Source of the DNA: SKGA01 sp051819745
GTDB taxonomy: Archaea; Nanobdellota; Nanobdellia; Woesearchaeales; SKGA01
Reading direction: 5' to 3'
Assembly: GCA_051819745.1 (NCBI GenBank)
Contig: JBNJGO010000021.1
Span: 1 to 15,656, forward strand
Length of the DNA stretch: 15,656 nucleotides
Every line of letters starts with the position of its first letter. Position 1 is the first letter of the stretch. Both the position numbers and the translations under genes were made by a program. Positions 1-7,700 of the stretch are shown here, in pieces. The notes under the pieces are model-generated. The model had not been told where the DNA came from. It was given only the letters and a program-made list of their open reading frames with translations, and made no database searches.

Positions 1-2983
1 CACGTCCACTAGTACACGCTTGAGGTGTGAATTCCCCTGTCGAGTTAGAATCAGAACCCAGCGAAAATATGGAAAGGTTATTAGTTATAGTGTCTGTTAT
101 GGCATTGTAAAGATCGAGTTCTGCAAAAGAGCGATTGTGAGCAGTGATAAGACTACCAGTATGTATCAAACGACTCGAGAGGGTTGTAGGTGTAAACGAG
201 GAATTATGTTCTAAGAGAAGTGAAGATGCAGAAGCGACGAAAGGAGAAGAGAAACTCGTACCACTTGAAAAAAAGGAAGAACCTGATTCATCAATTGATT
301 CGATATTCTGAGCCGGAGCGAGAAGAAGCGTTTTATTATTTATATTTGATTGAGACCATAGCGAATGATTTTTTGTCGAGCCAGAAACAGCAAGAACACC
401 TTGTGCGCACGCAGGATTTTTTATCGCCGACAAACTACCAGTATTCCCACTACTTGCAACAACAAAAATGCCCTGATTTGAAGCGTTGTTTAACTGCTTT
501 GCAACAGCTTGATCATCACAGTATCCTTCATACGATCCTTCACCAATACTTAATGAAATAATATCAACGTCTTGATCTTGACACCATTCAACACCAGCAA
601 TAATATCGCTTGAATAACCAACACCAGAATCATCAATAACTTTAGCAATAAAATAATTTGCATCTGGCGCGCCACCAAACAAGGGATAACTAATCGCAGT
701 ACCGTGACCGTGATTATCAGTGAATATGGTAGAATCATTGACAAAATTATAGCCAGTAATATCGGCTGTAGAAAATAATTGATCACTAGAAACAGAGAGA
801 CCAGTGTCCAACACACAAATTGAAGTTCCCTCACCAGTCAACCCATAGGATTCTTTGACGGTTGAAATATTTGTAATAGATAGAGATTCATTAGTAAGAG
901 CAGATAATTGCTTGTCAAGGACTATCTGTTCTACGTCTGTCGAGTTAAGGAATGCAATGAGATCATCAGCAGTCAATTCGACTGCTTGATACTCGCCAGC
1001 CAATTGTTTAACAGGAACATCTTCTTTGACTGAAGAATAAAAAGCAGGAGAAGCTCTACCAGCAGAATCAGATTCTGAAGATTTGGTATTAGGGGAATCA
1101 GAAACGCTGGCTTGAGCAGTATCTCCCAAAGGAGTTTGAGATGAAGTTACAATGGTTTTCTTTCGAGCTCTTGAAGATAAGGAGGCATTTGAAACTGCAG
1201 AATCTAAAGATGGATGTTTTTTACCAGTAGGATGTTGAGATACAACATTACCTGTGATAAGATTATCTGATGATGACTCTTGAGAGGAACTCGTGTTTTT
1301 TTGCACGACAGTATTAGAAGATGTTTTTATCATGACTCGAACATTTTCTTTGCCGGATTCTAATTGGTCGAGAAGTTCAGGAGGTAACTTATTGATTTGC
1401 TCTTTACTTAGAGAGACAGTTTGACCTCCAAGAGTTATATTAAATCGCTTTGGAACAGAAGTATTCAATTCGGAAGTGTTTGTGTTATTTTGCAAAAGGG
1501 GTGTGGTCGTGTTAATTGATTCATTGTTTAGAACAGATTGATTGACAGATTGATTTAATGATGAGATAGATGTTATAGTAAATTCATTAGAGCGTATCAT
1601 AGTCGGACCATCAACAACGTACACGAAAAGAGCGATGGACTCAGTCGTATTAAGCGTTATGTTCAAATACCGATTATCTATTATACGGGCAGATCCGCCG
1701 GCGAAATAAGAATAATCAAATACGGTCGTGTTTGTTGTCACAAAATACTTTTGAAGATCTAAAAGCACTTCATCAGTTGAAATCGTTTGATCAGGTATGG
1801 TTTTTGTTTGTTCAATAACAGGTTGAGATTCTTTATCTTGCAAGACACTATAATGGATTTGTGATAAGTTAAAGACTAGAGGACCTGACACTTTAATAGT
1901 TATGTTAAGGGAGTCAACAGAAGGAAGGTCGCAAGTTTCTTGGCAGTGGAATTGGAATTCTTTTTGAAAATCAGTGGAAGAAGGTTCTGAAGAATTCACT
2001 GAAGAAGTAGTGTTTTGAAATGAACTATTTGACTCATTAGTTGTGATATTTGAAATATTACTAGTGACATTTGTTGAAGGAACAGCAGTATTATTGGAGA
2101 TATTTGTTTGAAGAGAATCATTTACAGTTATATTGCTTGTGCTATTTGAAATAGTAGAAACGTTAGAAATATTAGATCCGTTACGCGAGGAACTGTTTAA
2201 TTCAGCGAGATTTGAAGAGGTATTAGGTGATGAAGCATTTTGAAGGGATGAAGTGTTTGAAGATGTTGTGGCGTTTGTAGTCAGAGAACTATTTTCAGAA
2301 GAATTCAATGAAGATAGGGAGGAAGTGTTAGAAACATTACTTGTGAGATTAGAATCAGAATCTGTTGAAAGAGATGAATTCGAGGAATTGTCAGAAGTAG
2401 TGTTGATCATATCAGCAGTTGTGTTTGAAGAGTTAGAAACCTGAGTAGTTTCATTCGAGTAATTATCAGGAGAAGTATTCTTGTCAACAGAAGTTGTTAT
2501 CAAAGGAGCAGAATCAGATTGAGTGTCGTTTGGAGAGTCAACAGATTGATTATCTTTAGGGGTTGTCGTTTCAGAATCATTTGAAATTTCAGGTGCAGAA
2601 GTAGTTTCTATATCGGTTTCGTTGTCCGAGACAGTCATCCCAGTTATAGAAATAGGATTGTTCGAGGACCTTTTATCTGCCGGAGAATAGGAAAGAACAG
2701 TCCACACAGCAGTACCGTTTGAAGCAGTGATTTCAACAGAACCATTGCCACTTGCAACTCCCGAAATAAGTAAAGATGAAAGCGAGGACGCATTAATAGA
2801 TGTAGTATAAGGCGAATTGTGTTTGTCGATTGATTCATTAAAAGGAAGAGTTACAGTGTCAGAGGACGATTGCGTAACCAGACCTGTAATGACAGGACCA
2901 GCAATAATACCAATGAGAAGCAAGAATGCGAGCCCAATGAATACGAAGGTGTGCTTATGCAAAGGACTAAAATCTCGTACCAT
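1..2983 (-). CDS. Secreted S8 subtilisin-like protease, Ser/Thr/Asn-rich (3' end outside window)
   Basis: The frame is open from ATG 2983 to the left edge with no stop, giving 994 codons and a missing C-terminus. Residues 13-35 form a hydrophobic signal or anchor segment. Residues about 125-335 are an Asn/Ser/Thr-rich linker crowded with N-X-S/T sequons, followed by a beta-rich stretch (about 335-470) and a second linker. A propeptide-like segment (VRVMIKT near 547-553) is separated by a ~100-residue Ser-rich insert from its likely second half (ELTADDLIAFL...EQIVLDK, about 668-690). The catalytic domain has Asp726 (VLDTG), His760 (HGHGT), the oxyanion Asn847 (ASSGN) and Ser910 (GTSFSSP), so the full subtilase triad is present and the enzyme should be active. 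The start has a good GAGGT Shine-Dalgarno. It probably cleaves proteins outside the cell or at its surface; the substrate is unknown. Coding by this frame is certain; topology is inferred. Confidence 0.93.
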   Translation of the reverse strand, partial: MVRDFSPLHKHTFVFIGLAFLLLIGIIAGPVITGLVTQSSSDTVTLPFNESIDKHNSPYTTSINASSLSSLLISGVASGNGSVEITASNGTAVWTVLSYSPADKRSSNNPISITGMTVSDNETDIETTSAPEISNDSETTTPKDNQSVDSPNDTQSDSAPLITTSVDKNTSPDNYSNETTQVSNSSNTTADMINTTSDNSSNSSLSTDSDSNLTSNVSNTSSLSSLNSSENSSLTTNATTSSNTSSLQNASSPNTSSNLAELNSSSRNGSNISNVSTISNSTSNITVNDSLQTNISNNTAVPSTNVTSNISNITTNESNSSFQNTTSSVNSSEPSSTDFQKEFQFHCQETCDLPSVDSLNITIKVSGPLVFNLSQIHYSVLQDKESQPVIEQTKTIPDQTISTDEVLLDLQKYFVTTNTTVFDYSYFAGGSARIIDNRYLNITLNTTESIALFVYVVDGPTMIRSNEFTITSISSLNQSVNQSVLNNESINTTTPLLQNNTNTSELNTSVPKRFNITLGGQTVSLSKEQINKLPPELLDQLESGKENVRVMIKTSSNTVVQKNTSSSQESSSDNLITGNVVSQHPTGKKHPSLDSAVSNASLSSRARKKTIVTSSQTPLGDTAQASVSDSPNTKSSESDSAGRASPAFYSSVKEDVPVKQLAGEYQAVELTADDLIAFLNSTDVEQIVLDKQLSALTNESLSITNISTVKESYGLTGEGTSICVLDTGLSVSSDQLFSTADITGYNFVNDSTIFTDNHGHGTAISYPLFGGAPDANYFIAKVIDDSGVGYSSDIIAGVEWCQDQDVDIISLSIGEGSYEGYCDDQAVAKQLNNASNQGIFVVASSGNTGSLSAIKNPACAQGVLAVSGSTKNHSLWSQSNINNKTLLLAPAQNIESIDESGSSFFSSGTSFSSPFVASASSLLLEHNSSFTPTTLSSRLIHTGSLITAHNRSFAELDLYNAITDTITNNLSIFSLGSDSNSTGEFTPQACTSGR

Positions 2984-3055
2984 TAAATAACCTCACAACA
3001 AGGCAACAAGAGCAAGTAATTGGTGAAAATAAGATAACAACACCTAAACAGGATG

Positions 3056-3094
3056 TTAATAGTTTGCAATCTGCTCAAATTCCCCTAATACCAT
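3056..3094 (-). CDS. 12-codon mini-ORF in the subtilase leader
   Basis: ATG at 3094 opens a 12-residue reading frame (MVLGEFEQIANY) ended by TAA at 3056, 72 nt upstream of the subtilase start. The TTTATAAA box at 3116-3123 is centred about 26 bp from this ATG, so the predicted transcript would begin at or next to it. That is the arrangement of a leaderless start. It may be a translated leader peptide that affects expression of the protease, or a chance ATG at the transcription start. No sequence similarity is claimed. Confidence 0.3.
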   Translation of the reverse strand: MVLGEFEQIANY

Positions 3095-3115
3095 TACAGT
3101 AGACAAGCAAGACCC

Positions 3116-3123
3116 TTTATAAA
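3116..3123 (-). promoter_or_regulatory. TATA box of the subtilase transcript
   Basis: TTTATAAA lies in a T-rich context. Using the usual archaeal spacing of about 26 bp, transcription would begin near 3093, leaving a leader of about 110 nt before the protease start. The octamer is palindromic, so orientation is assigned from the gene downstream. Confidence 0.55.
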
Positions 3124-3209
3124 AATTTCGATTTGAAGAATTGAAAAAGACAATAAAAAATGCACGGAGAATAATACTATTATGAAAGCAAAGCTCGAAG
3201 TAACTCAAG

Positions 3210-3295
3210 AAATGAAAGGAAAAAGGAAAAAAAAAGAAGGAAAAAAACATTTCGAAGACGTTCGAGTACGAAAAAACCGCAGAAAAACAGGAATA
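3210..3295 (-). terminator. U-rich terminator region after tRNA-Leu
   Basis: Downstream of tRNA-Leu the minus strand has several long T runs (opposite the A-rich plus-strand blocks at about 3219-3248 and 3270-3290). Archaeal RNA polymerase terminates on such oligo-U tracts. No coding signal is seen between the tRNA and the subtilase promoter. Confidence 0.45.
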
Positions 3296-3300
3296 AAATG

Positions 3301-3384
3301 TGCGGGGAAGAGGACTCGAACCCCCGTAGGTACTAAACCAATGCGGCCTAAACGCATCCCGTTTGACCACTCCGGCATCCCCGC
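3301..3384 (-). tRNA. tRNA-Leu (anticodon UAG)
   Basis: On the minus strand the 7-bp acceptor stem GCGGGGA/TCCCCGC is perfect. The anticodon stem ATGCG/CGCAT encloses a 7-nt loop TTTAGGC, whose positions 34-36 read UAG, for CUN leucine codons. The long variable arm of class II tRNAs is present, and the T-loop TTCGAGT follows a stem with two G-U pairs. The discriminator is A, as expected for leucine. CCA is not encoded and no intron is seen. Length is 84 nt. Confidence 0.95.
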
Positions 3385-3422
3385 AATAAGAAGTATGCTT
3401 TGCGAAAAGAACAATAAATCCA

Positions 3423-3430
3423 TTTATAAA
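3423..3430 (-). promoter_or_regulatory. TATA box of tRNA-Leu
   Basis: TTTATAAA is centred 42 bp upstream of the mature tRNA 5' end, which predicts a transcript with a short 5' leader of about 15 nt. Confidence 0.5.
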
Positions 3431-3544
3431 TCTTCTTATTATTTTCTTATGATCCTATAAACAAAGACATAATTATGTTTCGAGCTTTATCAAACGGTAA
3501 ATAACATACCTTGTGAAATCAAGGTTGAACACATAACACTAATT

Positions 3545-3552
3545 TTTATAAA
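3545..3552 (+). promoter_or_regulatory. TATA box of tRNA-Arg
   Basis: TTTATAAA sits about 31 bp before the first base of the tRNA, giving a predicted start about 5 nt upstream of the mature 5' end. Confidence 0.6.
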
Positions 3553-3579
3553 GAACCACATCATTCTCCAAACCATCTC

Positions 3580-3700
3580 ATCCCTGTGGTGTAGTCTGGA
3601 TAGCATTGGGGCTTGCGGAGCCTCAGACTCGGGTTCAAATAGTTGTCGACAGAAGTTATTCATTGCTGAAAGCGTCAACTTGAATGTCCCGGCAGGGATA
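3580..3700 (+). tRNA. tRNA-Arg (anticodon GCG) with a T-loop intron
   Basis: After removal of 3640-3686 the gene folds as a complete 74-nt tRNA. The acceptor stem ATCCCTG/CAGGGAT has 7 perfect pairs and discriminator A. The D-arm GTGT/GCAT holds AGTCTGGATA with G18-G19 and A20, the arginine identity base. The anticodon stem GGGGC/GCCTC carries loop TTGCGGA with anticodon GCG. The variable loop is AGAC, the T-stem TCGGG/CCCGG, and the T-loop TTCAAAT is restored only by splicing. Unspliced, the T-arm cannot form, so a scanner ignoring non-canonical introns would miss this gene. CCA is not encoded. It decodes CGC/CGU. Confidence 0.93.
3640..3686 (+). other. 47-nt non-canonical tRNA intron (position 59/60) with a BHB splice motif
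   Basis: The junctions form a canonical bulge-helix-bulge: outer helix CGGG/CCCG (the T-stem), central 4-bp helix TTCA/TGAA, 3-nt bulges AAT and TGT, and inner intron helix AGTTG/CAACT. Cutting each bulge after its second base joins ...TTCAAA to TCCCGG... and gives a proper T-loop. The archaeal tRNA splicing endonuclease recognises this motif. Introns outside 37/38 are known mainly from Thermoproteota, Thaumarchaeota and some DPANN; relaxed-specificity endonucleases usually process them. Confidence 0.92.
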
Positions 3701-3776
3701 TGATGAACTAAGGAGCAGTTACAAAGTTTTTTAAAGTGAAAAATAACCCTTAGAACAACAAAGCAACAAACAAAAA

Positions 3777-3795
3777 ATTTATATATAAAATAATT
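3777..3795 (+). promoter_or_regulatory. TATA region of the winged-helix gene
   Basis: The A/T block TTTATATATAAAATAA is centred about 70 bp upstream of the ATG, predicting a leader of roughly 45 nt that carries the GGAG ribosome-binding site at 3845-3848. Confidence 0.45.
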
Positions 3796-3853
3796 TTTCC
3801 AAGATATAGCTTCTGAACTATAATTTAAAGGAGACATTTTAATAGGAGATACT

Positions 3854-4126
3854 ATGGTACGGACAAAACAAATATTCAATGTATTCTTTCGTGAAAAACC
3901 AGCACTCATGCTCATCGAGTTACTAAAGAAAAATGGTGAAGTCTATGCATCATCACTCGCAAAATCAGTTGACTGCACATACAGCCACGTTGTAAAAGTA
4001 CTTCACGATATGCAAAAAGCAGGACTTGTCACTTTTGAAAAAAGAGGTCGATTGAAAGTTCTTATTCTCACCCAAAAAGGTATTGAAGTATCTACCCTTA
4101 TTGATAAAATAAATAATACGTTATAA
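3854..4126 (+). CDS. Small winged-helix DNA-binding protein (MarR/ArsR-like)
   Basis: This 90-residue protein is a single winged helix-turn-helix domain. Residues 14-25 (PALMLIELLKKN) form the first helix. Residues 29-57 (VYASSLAKSVDC...VVKVLHDMQKAG) form the HTH, with the recognition helix around 42-56. Residues 58-74 (LVTFEKRGRLKVLILTQ) form the wing, ending in the 'LT.KG' turn typical of MarR-like archaeal regulators. A short final helix may dimerise. There is no ligand or metal domain. ATG 3854 is supported by GGAG about 5 nt upstream. It stands alone between tRNA-Arg and a convergent gene, so its targets cannot be inferred. Fold confidence is high; function stops at 'probable transcription regulator'. 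Confidence 0.85.
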   Translation: MVRTKQIFNVFFREKPALMLIELLKKNGEVYASSLAKSVDCTYSHVVKVLHDMQKAGLVTFEKRGRLKVLILTQKGIEVSTLIDKINNTL

Positions 4127-4149
4127 GAAAAATCGTTTGAAACAAGCGT

Positions 4150-4195
4150 TTAAGACAGTATTTTATCAGTTTTATTTTTTAAAACATATTCTGTC
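4150..4195. terminator. Shared terminator region between convergent genes
   Basis: The interval holds T-rich runs on the plus strand (TTTTATTTTTT at 4171-4181) between imperfect inverted arms GACAGTAT and ATTCTGTC. It lies between the ends of the winged-helix gene and the CoA-binding gene and could stop transcription in the plus direction; the minus direction is less clear. Confidence 0.35.
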
Positions 4196-4243
4196 AAGAA
4201 ATAACAGTGCAAAAGTATAACACAAAAATACAAATAAATACTA

Positions 4244-4606
4244 TTAAGTCATAATACATGCGCCTGGAACAACATCGATCCCTTTTTTCTTACACCAATC
4301 CAAAATAGCAGTGTTAAAGCTTCCAGGTTGAAACCAAATCAAAGGAATACTTTTTTCTAAAACATCCTCGATAACATGTTCAGTAATGTGTGGAGGAGTT
4401 ACCATAACAACAACATCTATGTGTTTGGACACGTCAAGAAGTGAACGACTGACAGGAACACCATCAAGAACACCACCTTTTGGATTTACTGGAATAACAG
4501 TACATTGTTTTGATCGTAAATCGGAGAAAATTGTATAACCATACTTTGAAGTGTCAGCGGATGCACCAACAATCGCATATGTTTTTGAAGTGTCAAGAGA
4601 AGTCAT
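4244..4606 (-). CDS. CoA-binding domain protein (YccU/COG1832-like)
   Basis: This 120-residue protein is one Rossmann-type CoA-binding domain. Residues 10-28 (YAIVGASADTSKYGYTIFS) form the nucleotide-binding loop. VIPVNPKGG (37-45), VVVMVTPPH (65-73) and WFQPGS (91-96) match the successive conserved blocks of the family. The family usually ends with a conserved Cys segment; here Cys117 lies in the last four residues, so the protein is at the short end. Stand-alone members bind CoA in structural studies, but their cellular role is unresolved. There is no Shine-Dalgarno; TTTAAA at 4629-4634 is centred 26 bp from the ATG, which predicts a leaderless mRNA. It lies downstream of ileS on the same strand but seems to have its own promoter. 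Confidence 0.88.
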   Translation of the reverse strand: MTSLDTSKTYAIVGASADTSKYGYTIFSDLRSKQCTVIPVNPKGGVLDGVPVSRSLLDVSKHIDVVVMVTPPHITEHVIEDVLEKSIPLIWFQPGSFNTAILDWCKKKGIDVVPGACIMT

Positions 4607-4628
4607 GAAAAAAATACACTATGTTGAA

Positions 4629-4634
4629 TTTAAA
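4629..4634 (-). promoter_or_regulatory. TATA-like box for a leaderless mRNA (CoA-binding gene)
   Basis: TTTAAA in an A/T tract is centred 26 bp before ATG 4606, and there is no purine-rich ribosome-binding site, so transcription and translation starts should coincide. Confidence 0.45.
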
Positions 4635-4659
4635 AAAATTATGGAGAAGTGAACTAGAA

Positions 4660-4699
4660 CACCTATTAAAAAGAATAATAGAAAAATAAAAAGAAAACA
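4660..4699 (-). terminator. U-rich terminator after ileS
   Basis: Immediately after the ileS stop the transcript reads a series of U runs separated by single A or C bases, typical of archaeal intrinsic termination. Confidence 0.45.
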
Positions 4700-4700
4700 A

Positions 4701-7700
4701 TTAAGCTTTTTGCAATGAGACAGTAAAAGATTTTCCCTTGACAGATTCCTGTTTTGAATGGTCGAATTCTTTTTTCTCATTAAGATGCACAATACTAGCA
4801 CCCACCTTTTGCTTTATCTCATCAGCGTATTGATTAATAACATCATCGAGATCAACTGTTTCTATCGCTAAAACAATAGTATCATCTTTTTGCAAACCAG
4901 CTTTTTTTCGAAGTTGCTGAATCCTTCTTGATATTTCACGATAAAACCCTTCACGCTCAAGAGCAGGAGTTATTGTTGTATCAAGATACACTTCTCCTTC
5001 AGAGAATGGAGCCATCTTGTAAGGTTCCGGAACTATTTTCTCGATATTAAAATGATCTTTTCGAAGAGTCCATTTTCCAACAACCACAGTATCGCTTTCG
5101 TTAAGTGCTTTGGTGATCATATCCATGTTCTTTTTTGCTTCAGGAATAACATCACCTGTTTCAGTTCCGAATTCTTCACCAAGTTTCTTATAATTCAACG
5201 TGAACGATAATTCGACAGGAAATTCTTTTAGGAAAGTGACTTGCTTAATGTTAGTTTGCTGTTTAACAAGATCCAGAATTTCATCACGAAGAGAAATATC
5301 TTTGGAAGTGAGAATTTTCGCTTCGGATAACGGCCACCGAACGCCGAATTGCGCTTTTTCCCGACTAGCAAGAATACCTTGTATGACTCGTTGAGCAAAT
5401 TCAAATTCCTGCTCAAGATCATCATTCACATAACCACGTTTAGGATACGTAGTAAAATGAACACTCCACGGCGAATCTGCAGTCTTAAGGAATTCTTGAT
5501 AGAGATATTCACTCGTGTAAGGTGCGATTGGAGCCAACACTTTAACAATAGATTCAAAAGCGAACTTAAGAGTATAAGCTAAACTTTCATCTCGTTGAGT
5601 GGTTCGATCCCGAATTAATTTGATGTACGTTCTTGAAAGAGTATTATTTGCAAAATCAAGAATCAAATCTAGAGCTTTGTTATATTTATGCTTCTCAAAT
5701 GCAGAAGTCACATTTGAAATCATTGAATTTGTCGATGACACAAGCCACGTATCTTCAAGACGCTCGGCCGAAGAAATTTCATTACCAGTGAGACTGAAAC
5801 GATCAAAATACTGTCTAATGTAATAATGTGTATTCCATAACGTTCTGAAAAAAGGCATTATTTGCTCTTCAAAAATAGAAGGTCCGAACTTGATTGCATC
5901 ACCAAGAGGATAAGAACACATCGCCATACGAACAGCATCAACACCATATTTGTCAAAAACTTCATCTGGCTGGATGATATTTCCTTTACTCTTTGACATT
6001 TTATCCCCATTTTCATCACAGAGAAGACCAGCTACTGCAACGTTATTATAAGGGGTTTTGTCAAATAGTATTGTGTTAACAACAAGCATAGTATAAAACC
6101 AACCTCTGGTTTGATCAATACCTTCAGAGATGAAATCATAAGGATATAATTGGTCAAAAAGATCTTTATTTTCAAATGGATAATGCAATTGTGCAAAAGG
6201 AGCGCTTCCACTGTCAAACCAAGTATCAATAACTTCAGATGTTCGTTTCATAGTACCATTACATTCAGGACAAGTGTAAGTGAGAGGATCGACAGAAGCA
6301 AGGTGAAGGTCATCAACTTTCTTGCCAGTCTTTTCATGTAATTCTTCGATACTGCCTATCGCTTCTTGATGGTTGCACGATTCATTATCACAAATCCATA
6401 AAGGAAGTGGTGTTCCCCAGAACTTATTTCGAGAAAGCGCCCAGTCACGAGCACCTTCAAGCCAATTACCGAATCGACCATATTTTATGGTGTGCGGATG
6501 CCAATTGATTTTTTCATTCTCTCGAAGGAGTTTATCTTTTATTTTCTTAACAGCGATAAACCATGTTTCTTTAGCATAATAAATCAACGGAGTTTTACAT
6601 CGCCAACAGAAAGGATACGAGTGAACATATGGTGCTGTTGAAAACACTAGCCCTTTCTTATCAAGGAAATCAAGAATATCATCATCGGCTGATTTAACAA
6701 AACGACCTTTGAAATCAGGAACTTCTTCAGTAAATTCACCATTATCATCAACCGGATTAACAAAGTCAATACCGTGTTCAGCACAAGCAATATTATCCTC
6801 TTCACCGTATGCTGGAGCTTGATGAACTATACCAGTACCATCTTCAGTGGTGACATAATCAGCAGGAATTATTCTAAAAGAATTCGGAGCGGATTCTTTG
6901 AAATAATCAAATAACGGTTCGTATGATTGATTAATAAGATCTTTTCCTTGTAGAGTGTTAAGGATAACAACATCTTCTTCAAAATACTGGCTGACAAGGT
7001 CTTTTGCAAGAACATAAATGTCATTATCACTATCAACAAAAGCATATTCTACTTCGGGATGCACTGCTAGTGCGAGGTTGCTTGGTAAAGTCCAAGGAGT
7101 TGTTGTCCATGCAAGAAAAACAATTTTTTTGTTACCGACATCAATACCTTTTTTTGAAAAATAAGAAGTATCTTTCGCGTAAAATTTACTTACGACAGTG
7201 GTTTCTTCAATATCTTGATATCCTTGAGCGACTTCATGGCTTGAGAGGGGCGTACCACAACGAGCACAGTAAGGAACGACTTTATGACCTTTGTAAAGTA
7301 AGTCTTTCTCATACATTTGTTTGAGAGCCCACCACTCGCTTTCCATATAGTTCGTATTGAGTGTGACATAAGGGTTTTCGAGATCAATCCAAAACCCGAG
7401 TTTTTTTGTTGATTTAGTCCATGCGTCGATGAACGTGAAAACATCTTGCTTACATTCTTTGATAAAATTATCAACACCAAATTGTATAACATCTTTTTTT
7501 GATTCTAACTTAAGTTTCTTCTCAACTTGTACTTCAACAGGAAGGCCGTGACAATCCCACCCTCCTTTTCGGGAAACTTTGTATCCTTGCATTTGTTTGA
7601 ATCGAGTAAATAAATCTTTGAATACTCTTGCTTCAACGTGATGAAGTGCAGGTGGAGCGTTTGCCGTTGGAGGTCCTTCAAGAAATGTAAATCGGGGAAG

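Noticed and set aside
220..561. Plus-strand 113-codon frame
   Set aside because: It is antisense to the catalytic domain of the subtilase, which has full conserved motifs on the other strand.
1500..2600. Possible CRISPR or repeat array in the Ser/Thr/Asn-rich region
   Set aside because: The repetition is at the level of codons and short words, with no fixed repeat length or spacer pattern; it is low-complexity coding sequence.
3182..3460. Lys/Arg-rich plus-strand reading frame of 92 codons
   Set aside because: It runs antisense through tRNA-Leu, lacks a well-placed ribosome-binding site, and its Lys content comes from the A-rich complement of a U-rich terminator.
3700..3706. ATGATGA resembling a C box just after tRNA-Arg
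   Set aside because: No CTGA box follows within a plausible distance, and the first A is the tRNA discriminator base.
5599..5823. Plus-strand frames within ileS and other antisense frames
   Set aside because: They are shadows of well-conserved genes, without their own start signals or recognisable domains.
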